From Bacteroidales bacterium (GTDB lineage: Bacteria > Bacteroidota > Bacteroidia > Bacteroidales > UBA10428), in contig JAFGGU010000011.1 of assembly GCA_016930375.1 (NCBI GenBank), positions 58,326-122,325 of the forward strand: DNA of 64,000 nt, given 5' to 3'. A program made the position numbers and the translations under genes. Shown piece after piece: positions 44,048 to 53,119 of this stretch; the stretch's first letter is position 1, and each line of letters starts with the position of its first letter. Below the pieces are notes generated by a model. It made no database searches and had not been told where the DNA came from. It saw only the letters and a list, made by a program, of their open reading frames with translations.

Positions 44048-45384
44048 GTTATAAAAAAGATCAGCAACAGGAATTCCGGGAACTGGCCAACTGGGTGATC
44101 GACCAGACCAAACAGGCCGGAGCAAATGACTGTAAGGTAAGTATTTCCAAAAGGCGTTCGGTAGAGATCAATTACCGCGACAGAAAACCTGAGGTCATCA
44201 AGGAAGCTACCACACAAGGTTTGTACCTCGAAGTATTCATCAATAAGCGGTTCGCAGGCAAGTCAACGCCTGATTTTCGCAAATCAACCCTGTCAGGATT
44301 TATCAGTGACCTGATTGAAAATGCAAAAATCATGGAGGAAGATCCGTTCCGCACATTACCGGATCCCAAGTATTATGCAGGTAGATCCGAAAAGGACCTC
44401 CAGCTTGCCGATCCTGATTTTCAGCAATTAACACCTGAAAACAGGCATGCCATGGTTAAAGCCGTTGAAAATGCCTGCCTGGAAAAAGGAGGTGACAAGG
44501 TGATATCGGTAGAGGCCGGAGAAAGTGATGACACCTACGAAGATTTTGTGAAAACGAGCAATGGATTCGAAGGATCCAGCAGGGGTACCTACTGTAATAT
44601 CGGCGCCTCCATGACCTTGCAGGATGAGGGCGACAGGCGGCCAAACGGTTATCATTATATTACCTGCAGGTACAGGAGTGATCTTCCTTCCTTGCAGGAA
44701 GTGGGCATTGAGGCTGCCAACAGGACCTTCGACCTGATGGGTGGCAAAAAGATTGCCACCGAAACCCTTCCGGTTATCCTGGAAAACCGTGGCGCAGCCC
44801 GGGTGCTGAGCGGATTGCTGAATCCCATGTCAGGCGGAAGCATACAGCAAAAACGATCCTTCCTGGCAGATAAAAAAGGACAGCAATTCGGCAGTAAATT
44901 GCTGACAGTTCAGGATGATCCTTTCCTTCCGCGCGGACTGGGATCCAAACTGTATGACGATGACGGATTCCCCGCCAGGAAGCGTGATCTCATATTGGAA
45001 GGAAGTTTAAACGAGTTCCTGATCGATTGGTATTACAGCCAGAAACTGGGCTGGGAACCAACATCAGGATCAATCTCCAACCTGATCATACCTCCGGGGA
45101 CCCGCAGCGTCGATGAGATTATCAAGGATCTGGGACGTTGCATCCTGATAACCGGATATATCGGAGGAAATTCCAATTCCACCACCGGAGATTTCTCATT
45201 GGGCATTATCGGCAAACTTTATGACAAGGGACAGTTTGTTCAGAATGTAGCTGAAATGAACATCGCGGATAACCACCTCAATTTCTGGAATAAACTCGTT
45301 GAAGTGGGGAATGATCCCTGGATATACAGCCAGGCCAGATTCCCGAGTCTGGTTTTTGATGGTATTGTTGTATCCGGAATATAA
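44044..45384 (+). CDS. tldE: TldE/PmbA-family partner protein, no signal peptide
   Basis: The 446-residue protein is the TldE/PmbA-type partner of the preceding gene. It has the family fold but no HExxxH site, with blocks RSVEINYRDRKPEVIKEATT, PVILENRGAARVLSGLL and GGNSNSTTGDFSLGI. No signal peptide is present. It starts 4 bases inside the tldD stop (translational coupling). If the two form a heterodimer outside the membrane, it would need to travel with TldD. If not, TldD may be retained inside. Confidence 0.85.
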   Translation: MSYKKDQQQEFRELANWVIDQTKQAGANDCKVSISKRRSVEINYRDRKPEVIKEATTQGLYLEVFINKRFAGKSTPDFRKSTLSGFISDLIENAKIMEEDPFRTLPDPKYYAGRSEKDLQLADPDFQQLTPENRHAMVKAVENACLEKGGDKVISVEAGESDDTYEDFVKTSNGFEGSSRGTYCNIGASMTLQDEGDRRPNGYHYITCRYRSDLPSLQEVGIEAANRTFDLMGGKKIATETLPVILENRGAARVLSGLLNPMSGGSIQQKRSFLADKKGQQFGSKLLTVQDDPFLPRGLGSKLYDDDGFPARKRDLILEGSLNEFLIDWYYSQKLGWEPTSGSISNLIIPPGTRSVDEIIKDLGRCILITGYIGGNSNSTTGDFSLGIIGKLYDKGQFVQNVAEMNIADNHLNFWNKLVEVGNDPWIYSQARFPSLVFDGIVVSGI

Positions 45385-45425
45385 TATCAATCATTCAGAG
45401 CCACAGATCTTGTGGTTGTTTAGCT

Positions 45426-45452
45426 AGGCGGAGTTTATAACTCCGCCTTTTT
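45426..45452. terminator. REP-like hairpin with T-run after tldE
   Basis: AGGCGGAGTT (45426-45435), loop TAT, and AACTCCGCCT (45439-45448) followed by TTTTT form a strong intrinsic terminator-like hairpin between convergent tldE and the DUF4861 gene. The stem is the same sequence as the palindrome at 42358-42382, so a REP element appears to serve as terminator here. The T-run touches the DUF4861 stop codon (45451-45453). Confidence 0.8.
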
Positions 45453-46659
45453 ATTTATCAATTTTACCTGCCGCCTCTTTCACCAGTTCTTTAAAATACT
45501 CCCGGTCCTTCACCCGCTCATCCTGCACCTCCCAGGCTGCCAGGAAACAATATTCTGAAGGCACATCCTTTTGAAGCGTTAGAGATACCAGGTGTGTACT
45601 GACAATGCCGGGTCCCTCCGCCGGAGCTTCCCGGAATTTCCTGAACTGTTTGTCGGGCACCAGCACCGCCATGCCCAGCATTTCATCGCTGATCCCCTGG
45701 TTGCCCAGCGAGGCAATGATTTTAAGGGTGCCTTCCTCCAGCGTATCAGCCGGTACATTGTGCAAATTCACAATCCCGGTTACCAATTCCTCATCGCCCT
45801 GCAGGTTATCAATCCATACCCTGCTCCGGTAAAACCTTTCCCCGGCGTATATTGAAATCCGGTGGGTGACATTGTACAAACGATCTCCGGCCGGCACATT
45901 TTTATAGGTGAGTTCCAGCACAGCCCGAACCGGACCCTCGGTAATCAGCCTGTAATTCCCTTCTTCACAGGGGCCAACCCGGTACAGCGAATCGCCTATT
46001 CCAATCGCTATTGCACCGGCTCCCAGCGAATTGCCGACTTTTAAAATATCCATGCCCCAATCGGCCAGGGTATGATAGTACCTGCCATTGACTCCCACAC
46101 TATCCAGTACCATGGAAGAGACTCTTTTACCAAAAATATCAATGCCATTCCGGGCATCATAATAATTCCTGAACGCGATGAGGTCATTCTCCCAGGCCGG
46201 GCCTTCCATCTGATATTCAGGCGCGGTGAATTGGGTGTCATTTGTCTTCATTCTGAGGTCTCCTGAAACCTCTTCAAAAGGCTTTGTAAACCTGCCAAAC
46301 CGTATATTGGTGCGCACAGGGAATTCAGGAGGATTTTCAACAGACTCAAACAGGATGCGCTTATTTTCTCCTGCCTCCAGATCACATAGGAATGCCAGCT
46401 CATCCCAATTCCCGTCTTTGTCCAGGTCATCGCACTGCGACGGCAGCCATTCACCGTTTTCGTCTTTGGCCACAACAAATTGACTGGCATTCGTATCAAC
46501 GAGAAATCTATTGATTTCCGACCGGTCAATCACGGTTACCAGATCAATAAGATCTTCATTCCCGGGATTGCTGACCGTAAAGGTTTCATTCCGCTGGCAG
46601 GCTCCTGTAAAGAACATTGCCACAAGGAACCAGATTAAGATAACTCGGCTTCTTTTCAT
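45451..46659 (-). CDS. DUF4861 lipoprotein of the pectin/uronate cluster
   Basis: The 402-residue protein has a lipoprotein signal (GACQRN) and the DUF4861 fold: repeated immunoglobulin/beta-supersandwich-like segments with FTVSNPGNEDLIDLVTVIDR at the start and WGMDILKVGNSLGAGAIAIG in the middle. DUF4861 proteins are regularly found beside GH105/GH88 hydrolases in Bacteroidota pectin loci and are presumed to process or bind uronate-containing glycans. It is the most downstream gene of the minus-strand cluster, separated from kduD by a 136-base gap with repeats. The catalytic role is unproven. Confidence 0.78.
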   Translation of the reverse strand: MKRSRVILIWFLVAMFFTGACQRNETFTVSNPGNEDLIDLVTVIDRSEINRFLVDTNASQFVVAKDENGEWLPSQCDDLDKDGNWDELAFLCDLEAGENKRILFESVENPPEFPVRTNIRFGRFTKPFEEVSGDLRMKTNDTQFTAPEYQMEGPAWENDLIAFRNYYDARNGIDIFGKRVSSMVLDSVGVNGRYYHTLADWGMDILKVGNSLGAGAIAIGIGDSLYRVGPCEEGNYRLITEGPVRAVLELTYKNVPAGDRLYNVTHRISIYAGERFYRSRVWIDNLQGDEELVTGIVNLHNVPADTLEEGTLKIIASLGNQGISDEMLGMAVLVPDKQFRKFREAPAEGPGIVSTHLVSLTLQKDVPSEYCFLAAWEVQDERVKDREYFKELVKEAAGKIDK

Positions 46660-46692
46660 TGGGGTTTTGATTTATTGTTAAAACACCCTACA

Positions 46693-46740
46693 AGGGTCTA
46701 CGACCGCTTGAAGGGTAGGGTCTCCAACCGCTTGAAGGGT
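46693..46740. repeat. Two 24-base repeats with ACCGCTTGAAGGGT
   Basis: AGGGTCTACGACCGCTTGAAGGGT (described as two parts: AGGGTCT and ACCGCTTGAAGGGT) starts at 46693, and a second copy starts at 46717, exactly 24 bases later. Reverse-complemented, the unit is ACCCTTCAAGCGGT, and a one-mismatch copy (AACCCTTCATGCGGTC) sits at 63243 as a terminator stem. These are therefore members of a second dispersed palindrome family. Confidence 0.75.
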
Positions 46741-46747
46741 TACTTGT

Positions 46748-46789
46748 TCACTAGTCACTATTCACTATTCACTATTCACTATTCACTAA
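46748..46789. repeat. TCACTAT heptamer tandem array (6 units)
   Basis: Six 7-base units (TCACTAG, four TCACTAT, TCACTAA) occupy the gap between kduD and DUF4861. On the coding strand they read ATAGTGA, the same unit as the array at the window end (63905-64000). The array starts six bases after the kduD stop codon and provides TAG and TGA in shifting frames. Confidence 0.9.
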
Positions 46790-46795
46790 TAGTTC

Positions 46796-47590
46796 TCAAA
46801 TATCATTCTCCCCCTTCACATATCCGAAATTCGCCAGGATCCCTCCATCCACAAATAAAATATGACCATTCACAAAATCACTGGCTTTGGAGGCCAGGAA
46901 AAGGGCCGCATTGGCCACATCCCCGGGTTCTCCCCATCTTCCTGCCGGCGTGCGGGTCATCACCAGATCGTTGAACGGGTGGCCGTTTTCCCTGATCGGG
47001 GCAGTTTGAGAAGTGGCAATGTAACCGGGACCAATGCCATTGATCTGGATGTTGTATTTGGCCCATTCACAGCACATGCTGGCGGTCAGCAGTTTTAATC
47101 CCCCCTTGGCTGATGCATAGGCCGAAACGGTATTTCTGCCATAGATGCTCATCATGGAGCACATGTTGATGATCTTGCCGTTTCTCCGCTGAATCATCCC
47201 GGGAGCAACTCTTTTGGAAACAATGAGCGGTGCCACCAGGTCAACATCAATCACCTGTTTGAATTCAGAAACCGGCATATCCAGTATCGGAATCCGTTTG
47301 ATAATACCTGCATTGTTAACCAGTATATCAACAGGACCGACATTCTTCTCGATGAGGGCAATGCCCCTGTCAACGTCAGCTTCATCGGTAACATCAAATA
47401 CCAGGGTGTATACATCCAGGTTTTCCCTGGCGAATGCCTCACGGCAACCGGGCAGTTTATCTTCAGCACGGTCATTGACACATACCCTGGCGCCGGCTTT
47501 GCCCAGCAAGAGACCAATTGCTAGTCCAATTCCATGCGTTCCACCGGTTACAAGGGCAACTTTACCCGTAAGATCGAATAATTCCTTCAT
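46796..47590 (-). CDS. kduD: KduD-like SDR, 2-dehydro-3-deoxy-D-gluconate/gluconate 5-dehydrogenase
   Basis: The 264-residue cytoplasmic short-chain dehydrogenase has the cofactor loop VTGGTHGIGLAIG (about 15-27), NNAGIIKRIPIL (about 92-103), and the catalytic set Ser-Tyr-Lys in CSMMSIYGRNTVSAYASAKGG. Its pairing with kduI identifies the uronate pathway from unsaturated pectin products, in which 2,5-diketo-3-deoxygluconate is reduced. The kduI gene ends 11 bases upstream. Reduction of gluconate analogues cannot be excluded from sequence alone. Confidence 0.85.
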   Translation of the reverse strand: MKELFDLTGKVALVTGGTHGIGLAIGLLLGKAGARVCVNDRAEDKLPGCREAFARENLDVYTLVFDVTDEADVDRGIALIEKNVGPVDILVNNAGIIKRIPILDMPVSEFKQVIDVDLVAPLIVSKRVAPGMIQRRNGKIINMCSMMSIYGRNTVSAYASAKGGLKLLTASMCCEWAKYNIQINGIGPGYIATSQTAPIRENGHPFNDLVMTRTPAGRWGEPGDVANAALFLASKASDFVNGHILFVDGGILANFGYVKGENDI

Positions 47591-47601
47591 TTTATATTTG
47601 T

Positions 47602-48438
47602 TTATCTGAGTTCATCCGGTTGACGGATATCCATGTCGCCATAATCCAGGTTTTCACCGGTCATTCCCCATATAAAGGAATACCCGGATGTGCCGGCAGC
47701 GCTGTGGATGCTCCATGACGGAGATAATACCGCCTGTTCTGTTTTCATCCATATGTGCCTGGTTTCATCCGGCTCTCCCATAAAATGGCATACAGCCTGG
47801 CCGGCAGGCACCTCAAAGTAGAAATAAGCCTCCATCCTCCGGCTATGGGTGTGGGGTGGCATGGTGTTCCATACGCTGCCCGGGTGAAGGGTTGTCAATC
47901 CCATTTGCAGTCCGCAGGTTTCAATCACCGGATCAATCAATAACTTATTGATGGTCCTGTGGTTGGAGGCTTCCGGACTTCCCATGACGGCAACCACAGC
48001 CTCTTTAACGGTGATCTTCCTGGTGGGATAGGTATGATGCGCCGGGGCAGAGTTGATATAAAGTTTGGCAGGTTTTTCAGGATCTGCCGAAGAAAATGAT
48101 ACATCATGCACGCCCTTCCCCAGGTAGAGCGCTTCCTTGTAATTCAGCCTGTATGAATTTCCTGCTGCCTTCACCTCGGCATCGCCACCTACATTAATGA
48201 TGCCCATTTCCCTTCGATCGAGAAATTCCTTTGCCTTCAGGGCATCAAAGCTCTCCAGTTTCAGGGATTTGCCGGTTGGCATGGCGCCCCCCACAATGTA
48301 CCGATCATACATGGAATAGGTGAGACAAATCTCGCCGGGAATGAACAGGGTCTCAATCAGAAATTCATTCCTGATCCGGGCAGTATCATAATGTTTTACA
48401 TCTTCCGGATGATGCGAATATCTTAATTCGGTTTTCAT
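47602..48438 (-). CDS. kduI: 5-dehydro-4-deoxy-D-glucuronate isomerase KduI
   Basis: The 278-residue enzyme converts 5-keto-4-deoxyuronate, the product of unsaturated uronide hydrolysis, to 2,5-diketo-3-deoxygluconate. The cupin-like zinc site matches the E. coli residues exactly: His196 and His198 in HTHSRR, Glu203 and His245 (SIHSAAG). Length is identical to the E. coli enzyme. It is 16 bases downstream of the GH105 gene and 11 bases upstream of kduD, forming the core of the pectin pathway. Confidence 0.93.
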   Translation of the reverse strand: MKTELRYSHHPEDVKHYDTARIRNEFLIETLFIPGEICLTYSMYDRYIVGGAMPTGKSLKLESFDALKAKEFLDRREMGIINVGGDAEVKAAGNSYRLNYKEALYLGKGVHDVSFSSADPEKPAKLYINSAPAHHTYPTRKITVKEAVVAVMGSPEASNHRTINKLLIDPVIETCGLQMGLTTLHPGSVWNTMPPHTHSRRMEAYFYFEVPAGQAVCHFMGEPDETRHIWMKTEQAVLSPSWSIHSAAGTSGYSFIWGMTGENLDYGDMDIRQPDELR

Positions 48439-48454
48439 AAAAGATTCGTATAAG

Positions 48455-49597
48455 TTATTTTTTTACCAATTTATATATTTCGGAACCAGCCAGCAGAAAT
48501 GCTCCCACTCCATAAACTTCAGTCATTTCGCGGGTAACGGCTTTCGGATCCTCACCGATCGGTTGTATCCATCCCACTTTGCCATCGGGCCAGACCGCAT
48601 TCACCATCGCCTTCCATCCTTTTACTACAGCAGGGAGATAAGTCTTCCGGTCGAAATAGCCATGGTTTATGCCCCAGGCCAGTCCATATACAAAAAATCC
48701 GGTTGCGCTGATCTCGGGATTTGGATAACTGGCAGGGTCAAGTAAACTGGCATGCCAGTGGCCTTTCGCATCCTGAATGGAAAGGATTTTAGCCCCCATT
48801 TCTGTATAGATCTTTTCAAAATAAGCTTTCTGCTCGTAGTCAGAAGGCAACTCCTGCAGAATAATGGGCAATCCGGCGAATACCCATCCATTGCCACGAC
48901 CCCAGAATACTCTGGCACCATTGGCTTCCGACCTGGTAAAGAAACGGGAATCACGGTAATACAACGCGTCCTCTTTACTGTATAAATAATCCGTCGTAGC
49001 CTTGTATTCCTGATACATGAAATCAAGGTATTTCTTCTCACCGGTGATACCGGCCATTTTAGCCCATACGGTAGGTCCCATAAAAAGGGCATCACACCAT
49101 GACCAGCGTTCCGTAGGCCAGAAATCATCTGTATAGGTAAATTCAAGCTCCCCGACCGGAGGATTTAGCAATATCCGGTCAAAATATTCCCGCATGGGAT
49201 TTAGCATCTTCGGGTCTTTATACTTCCGGTACAGTTCAAGATACATTTGTCCCACGCAGTAATCATCAGCATGGTACCGGCCCCTTGGATCTTTACGGGG
49301 ATTGTATGTCCAGCCGTTTTTGTCACCCATTTTCACCAGCCAGGCAAAATATTTTTCGTTACCTGAAATCTTCGCCCATTCAGTCATCCCAGCGTAAAGC
49401 GCGCCATTGGTCCAATCTGCCCCCGTGTGCGTTAACGGAGTACGAACCTGATAATCGGCCACTTTCGTCAGAACGGATAATATGGCTTTCTGATTGATTT
49501 TGGGGCTCAGGGCAGTCTTGTCCTGGCCTTTTACCGGCGGGAATGATAACACTGTGAAAACAACGGTCATCATTACGCAGAAAACGGATTTTTTCAT
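48455..49597 (-). CDS. GH105 unsaturated rhamnogalacturonyl/uronyl hydrolase
   Basis: The 380-residue secreted enzyme (from ATG 49597) has a Sec signal (KKSVFCVMMTVVFTVLSFPPVKG) and the alpha/alpha-six-barrel signature of GH105/GH88: HTGADWTNGALYAG, DDYCVGQMYLELY, RWSWCDALFMGP and NGWVFAGLP. Aspartates in DDYC and CDAL are the usual catalytic positions. It hydrolyses unsaturated uronyl residues released by pectin lyases, feeding kduI. An in-frame ATG 33 bases upstream adds a leader that breaks the signal peptide, so I use the internal ATG. It follows the GH36 gene by 68 bases. Confidence 0.87.
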   Translation of the reverse strand: MKKSVFCVMMTVVFTVLSFPPVKGQDKTALSPKINQKAILSVLTKVADYQVRTPLTHTGADWTNGALYAGMTEWAKISGNEKYFAWLVKMGDKNGWTYNPRKDPRGRYHADDYCVGQMYLELYRKYKDPKMLNPMREYFDRILLNPPVGELEFTYTDDFWPTERWSWCDALFMGPTVWAKMAGITGEKKYLDFMYQEYKATTDYLYSKEDALYYRDSRFFTRSEANGARVFWGRGNGWVFAGLPIILQELPSDYEQKAYFEKIYTEMGAKILSIQDAKGHWHASLLDPASYPNPEISATGFFVYGLAWGINHGYFDRKTYLPAVVKGWKAMVNAVWPDGKVGWIQPIGEDPKAVTREMTEVYGVGAFLLAGSEIYKLVKK

Positions 49598-49665
49598 AAG
49601 GCTAATTTTTTGTAAGAATAATAAATCCATCCTATTTATCCAATCAAATATCTGAAATAAAATAA

Positions 49666-52131
49666 TCAGCTGTCCTTATTCATCTGCCATGCCAGGCGAT
49701 CTTTGTCCCTGAAATGCATCCAGATACGGACAATATTGTTTTCGATCCTGTTGACGCTGTAGGAACCATAATCATGAAAGAGACCCTGCTTTTGTTTCCA
49801 GGGTTCCGGTTCAGGAAGGTACACGGTGACATAATGCGAAGAATCCGGCAAACCTCTGGAAATCCCGGTAAGCGTTTGCATTCCGGTATCCCAGGTAGCT
49901 TGTTCAAGTTCAATGGCACCCTGCAATACATGCCGGCTGGTGGAAATAACCTGCGGAACGCCTGATTTTGCATGGAAGGTCAGCAAAGTCACCGAACCGG
50001 GAGGCACTGTAATTTGGATATCTCCGGTAATCTCACCCATGAATTTTTGTTTCCAGAAATCATAAACCAGGTAGGGCTGATCCGGAAGCAACCATAAACG
50101 TTCAACCGGAAAACTGCGAATGACCGGCTCTGAAAGGCTGGCATTAAAAAAGCCCGCTACGGTCCATTCTCCAAAAGGTTTGCTGATCTTCAGGGCAAAC
50201 ACTGATGGCAAATCAGAATCAAACAGGTCAACCGGCCTTGCTGCTTCTCCGTAAGCCGGCAATACCTTTGTGAGAATTTCCAACCTGCCGGCATCCAGTT
50301 CCGTGAGCCTGTCGCCCGACATGATGTTGCCGCCGCTCAGCGCAATAAGCGTTGCAGCTGCCTGGGACTGATTTACAGAAAGCAGGTTCATGCAAATATG
50401 ATCGGCATCGTTGATCCATGTTTTTTTATGAAAATAGTATCTTTTGGCTGCGGCAGGTCCACTGCTTGACGGGTTCAGAAAATACTGCTTCCAGGCGTCA
50501 TCTGAGTATCCGTAGTTTTGATCGAGCTCAATGCGCATACTGTCGGTCAGCCCAATGGTAACCGCACCCGGTCCGCAGTCCAGAAAATGACATTTTTCGC
50601 CGGCAGCTTTTCGCATGATCTCAAAACCTTTCCGATAAGCCTGGGCGGCCGTCACAGAAGCATCAAAATAATGGTGCGCTGATAACAAAGACCAGGCAAC
50701 AAAGTCGATCTTGATCATCTCATAACCCCACCGATTGGCCATGGTATCGACCAGGTCATGCAACCAGCCTGCAGCACCGGGGTGAGTGATATCCAATCCG
50801 TATCTTTTCGGATTTTCATTCCTGGCCCAGTCGGTATCCTCCTCCGGCCAGGGGCCAACACGTCTCAGGCTTCCGTCCTCATTTCTCAGGAACCATTCGG
50901 GGTTTTTCTGAAAAAGTTCTGTTGGTTCCGAAACAACATAAGGAGCTACCCAGATCCCGGCCTTTAAACCATATCCTTTTATTCTGTCCGCGAGCCATTT
51001 CATGCCATGCGGGAACCGTTCATTGCCTTCCCAGTCACCATGCCACCTCTGGTAACCTTCATCAACCTGAATGTACTCCATACCGTATTTCTTCAGGTTT
51101 CCGGCTGCAAATTCAGCATTGCGGATTATTTCCTCTTCACTGGTATGCTCATAGGTATAGAACCAATTGCACCAGCCGTTGATGATCGAATGTGTTCTGG
51201 CATTGCCTGCTGCGCCTGCCATCGAAGCGTATGATTCGAGGGCATTGTATGGATTCCGGTCCATCAGGATGGCAAATCGGTCGGACCCAATTTTCTGGCC
51301 CGGCTTAAGCAGATAACCCGGGTTGTAAACCGATTCAGTCGTAAAAAGGACCTGATCCGGTTGTATTCTCGCAATTAATAACTGCCCGAGGCTCCTGTTG
51401 TTTTCAATATACCCGAGCACCAGGCCTTCCCTGTCGTACCCGCTAAAGAAACCGGCATTCCACCATGAATGCACCGTTTCTTCTGTTTCGGAAAACCTGC
51501 TGTTTTTCATCCGGCCGCCCTTGGTCTCCCCATAAGGTACAGCCTTTTCAAAAGGTGTACCGAAAGTATGAATCCTGCCGGCATCATAGTATAACGCGCC
51601 ATTTGTGATACACCGGGTTACACCGGGAATGAAAAGTCTGCCCCCGTTTTCCTGGATCACACAAACAGGCTCCTGTCCGGACAGGATGAGATCATGCCGG
51701 GATGAATTGGCAAGTATGGTTTGAATGGTTATGACTTCGAGACGATCGTAAAGAACGATCTGAATCTCGGTATCCATGATGCGATCCGTATCCTCTGACA
51801 AAATCCTTACCATTTGACCCGTGCCAAACTGGTCGGTGATCCGTGAGGACCTTACCCGGTGTTTAAAGGCTGGTGAGGTGAGTGACCGGGTTTCTCCATC
51901 CAGGTTGAACCGGACTGTACCGTTCTGCAGGAGCATGGAGCCATCATTTCTCAGAATTGAGAAAAGGCCTTTTTGGGTATGAAATGCAAGGGTAAAATGC
52001 TCACCCTTACTGGTAAAAATATCCTGACTGGTAGTAATGGCTTCAGCAGGGACGCGGCTCAGGAGGGAGATGGAAGCCCCTGCCCATGCTGCCTTTTTCA
52101 GAAAATCACGTCGGATGATTTTATCATTCAT
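49666..52131 (-). CDS. GH36-like alpha-galactosidase with Tat signal
   Basis: The 821-residue protein begins with a Tat signal (IIRRDFLKKAAWAGASISLL). Its catalytic TIM barrel includes QVDEGYQRWHGDW, a nucleophile region YEMIKIDFVAW (Asp in KIDF) and an acid/base region DSMRIELDQNYG. The N-terminal beta-sandwich and C-terminal beta domain are typical of GH36. It probably removes alpha-galactose (or a similar sugar) from glycan side chains in the periplasm. It follows the phosphatase gene by 22 bases in the pectin cluster. Substrate and exact specificity are inferred from the family. Confidence 0.82.
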   Translation of the reverse strand: MNDKIIRRDFLKKAAWAGASISLLSRVPAEAITTSQDIFTSKGEHFTLAFHTQKGLFSILRNDGSMLLQNGTVRFNLDGETRSLTSPAFKHRVRSSRITDQFGTGQMVRILSEDTDRIMDTEIQIVLYDRLEVITIQTILANSSRHDLILSGQEPVCVIQENGGRLFIPGVTRCITNGALYYDAGRIHTFGTPFEKAVPYGETKGGRMKNSRFSETEETVHSWWNAGFFSGYDREGLVLGYIENNRSLGQLLIARIQPDQVLFTTESVYNPGYLLKPGQKIGSDRFAILMDRNPYNALESYASMAGAAGNARTHSIINGWCNWFYTYEHTSEEEIIRNAEFAAGNLKKYGMEYIQVDEGYQRWHGDWEGNERFPHGMKWLADRIKGYGLKAGIWVAPYVVSEPTELFQKNPEWFLRNEDGSLRRVGPWPEEDTDWARNENPKRYGLDITHPGAAGWLHDLVDTMANRWGYEMIKIDFVAWSLLSAHHYFDASVTAAQAYRKGFEIMRKAAGEKCHFLDCGPGAVTIGLTDSMRIELDQNYGYSDDAWKQYFLNPSSSGPAAAKRYYFHKKTWINDADHICMNLLSVNQSQAAATLIALSGGNIMSGDRLTELDAGRLEILTKVLPAYGEAARPVDLFDSDLPSVFALKISKPFGEWTVAGFFNASLSEPVIRSFPVERLWLLPDQPYLVYDFWKQKFMGEITGDIQITVPPGSVTLLTFHAKSGVPQVISTSRHVLQGAIELEQATWDTGMQTLTGISRGLPDSSHYVTVYLPEPEPWKQKQGLFHDYGSYSVNRIENNIVRIWMHFRDKDRLAWQMNKDS

Positions 52132-52152
52132 GCTTTTGGGTCAGAGTATTAC

Positions 52153-53076
52153 TTATTTTGTAATCACAATCCGGTCAACAGGCTCACCGGGTGAGCCGAC
52201 GGCATAAAATTCCAAAATAAGCTTTTCATAGGTTGCTGTAGCTTTTACTGCGCCATAGTCATCACCATAACAAAAAGCCGTAAACAAATCCCCGGGTAAG
52301 GGATATACGTTGCATGCTGCCAATGCCCTGCCGCCCAAACCATTGGTCAGATAATAGGTGCCCTCTTCACCCTTTACTTCAATATTTTCATAAAGATGAT
52401 CATGCCCGGTCAGGATGACATCAACTCCCATGGAAAAAAAATCCCATTGCACCGCTTCATGATTGCCGTGACTTCCTGAAGAATACGGGGAATGATGAAA
52501 GAACACAATGTTGAAAGGATTTTGAGACAAACTGATCTGGCTCTCCAGCCATCGTTTTTGTTCGGTTAAATCACCTTCCACCGTGTTGAGCGAAAAGAAA
52601 GAAACAGGTCCCCAGGTGAATTTATAATTGCTTTCATTTCCCGGCAGTGTGAAAAAATCATAATAAGGTGCCAATCCGGCGATACCATATACATCATGAT
52701 TCCCGGGTGTGGAAAAAAAGCGGTTCAGACCCTCCTCAAATGCTTTGCCATTGCAACGATATGCAGGCGGAGCATCATAATTGAAAATGTAATCCCCATA
52801 ATACTGTATGATGTTTTCCCTGAGGGTGCTGTATTTTCCGTTGGAATAATTGCCATCTCCTGCCGAAATAATAAAATCGGGGTTCCAGCTTTTTACCAGG
52901 TCTGACACTCTTTTTTCTGCCTCCCCTGCATCGCCAAAATCTCCTATTTGCGCGAAAACAACAGAATCAGCGGTTACATTGACCTCAAAGCCGGGACCAT
53001 CCGGTTTGTCAGATATGGTACATGACATTAACAAAGAGGCAGTTATGAATAGCAGGAATAAAGCAGGATTCTTCAT
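52153..53076 (-). CDS. Tartrate-resistant acid phosphatase-like metallophosphoesterase lipoprotein
   Basis: The 307-residue lipoprotein (lipobox LLMSC) has the calcineurin-like motif set in a secreted purple-acid-phosphatase-like arrangement: AQIGDFGDAGEAE, ISAGDGNYSNG, TPGNHDVYG, FFHHSPYSSG and LTGHDHLYEN. It probably hydrolyses phosphate esters in the periplasm. It lies between the PHP-like hydrolase and the GH36 enzyme with short gaps (43 and 21 bases), so it is likely co-transcribed, though a link to glycan use is not obvious. Confidence 0.85.
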   Translation of the reverse strand: MKNPALFLLFITASLLMSCTISDKPDGPGFEVNVTADSVVFAQIGDFGDAGEAEKRVSDLVKSWNPDFIISAGDGNYSNGKYSTLRENIIQYYGDYIFNYDAPPAYRCNGKAFEEGLNRFFSTPGNHDVYGIAGLAPYYDFFTLPGNESNYKFTWGPVSFFSLNTVEGDLTEQKRWLESQISLSQNPFNIVFFHHSPYSSGSHGNHEAVQWDFFSMGVDVILTGHDHLYENIEVKGEEGTYYLTNGLGGRALAACNVYPLPGDLFTAFCYGDDYGAVKATATYEKLILEFYAVGSPGEPVDRIVITK

Positions 53077-53119
53077 AGCGCCGGTGTAATTTTAAACCTG
53101 GTATCAGTAAATTGCGTAA

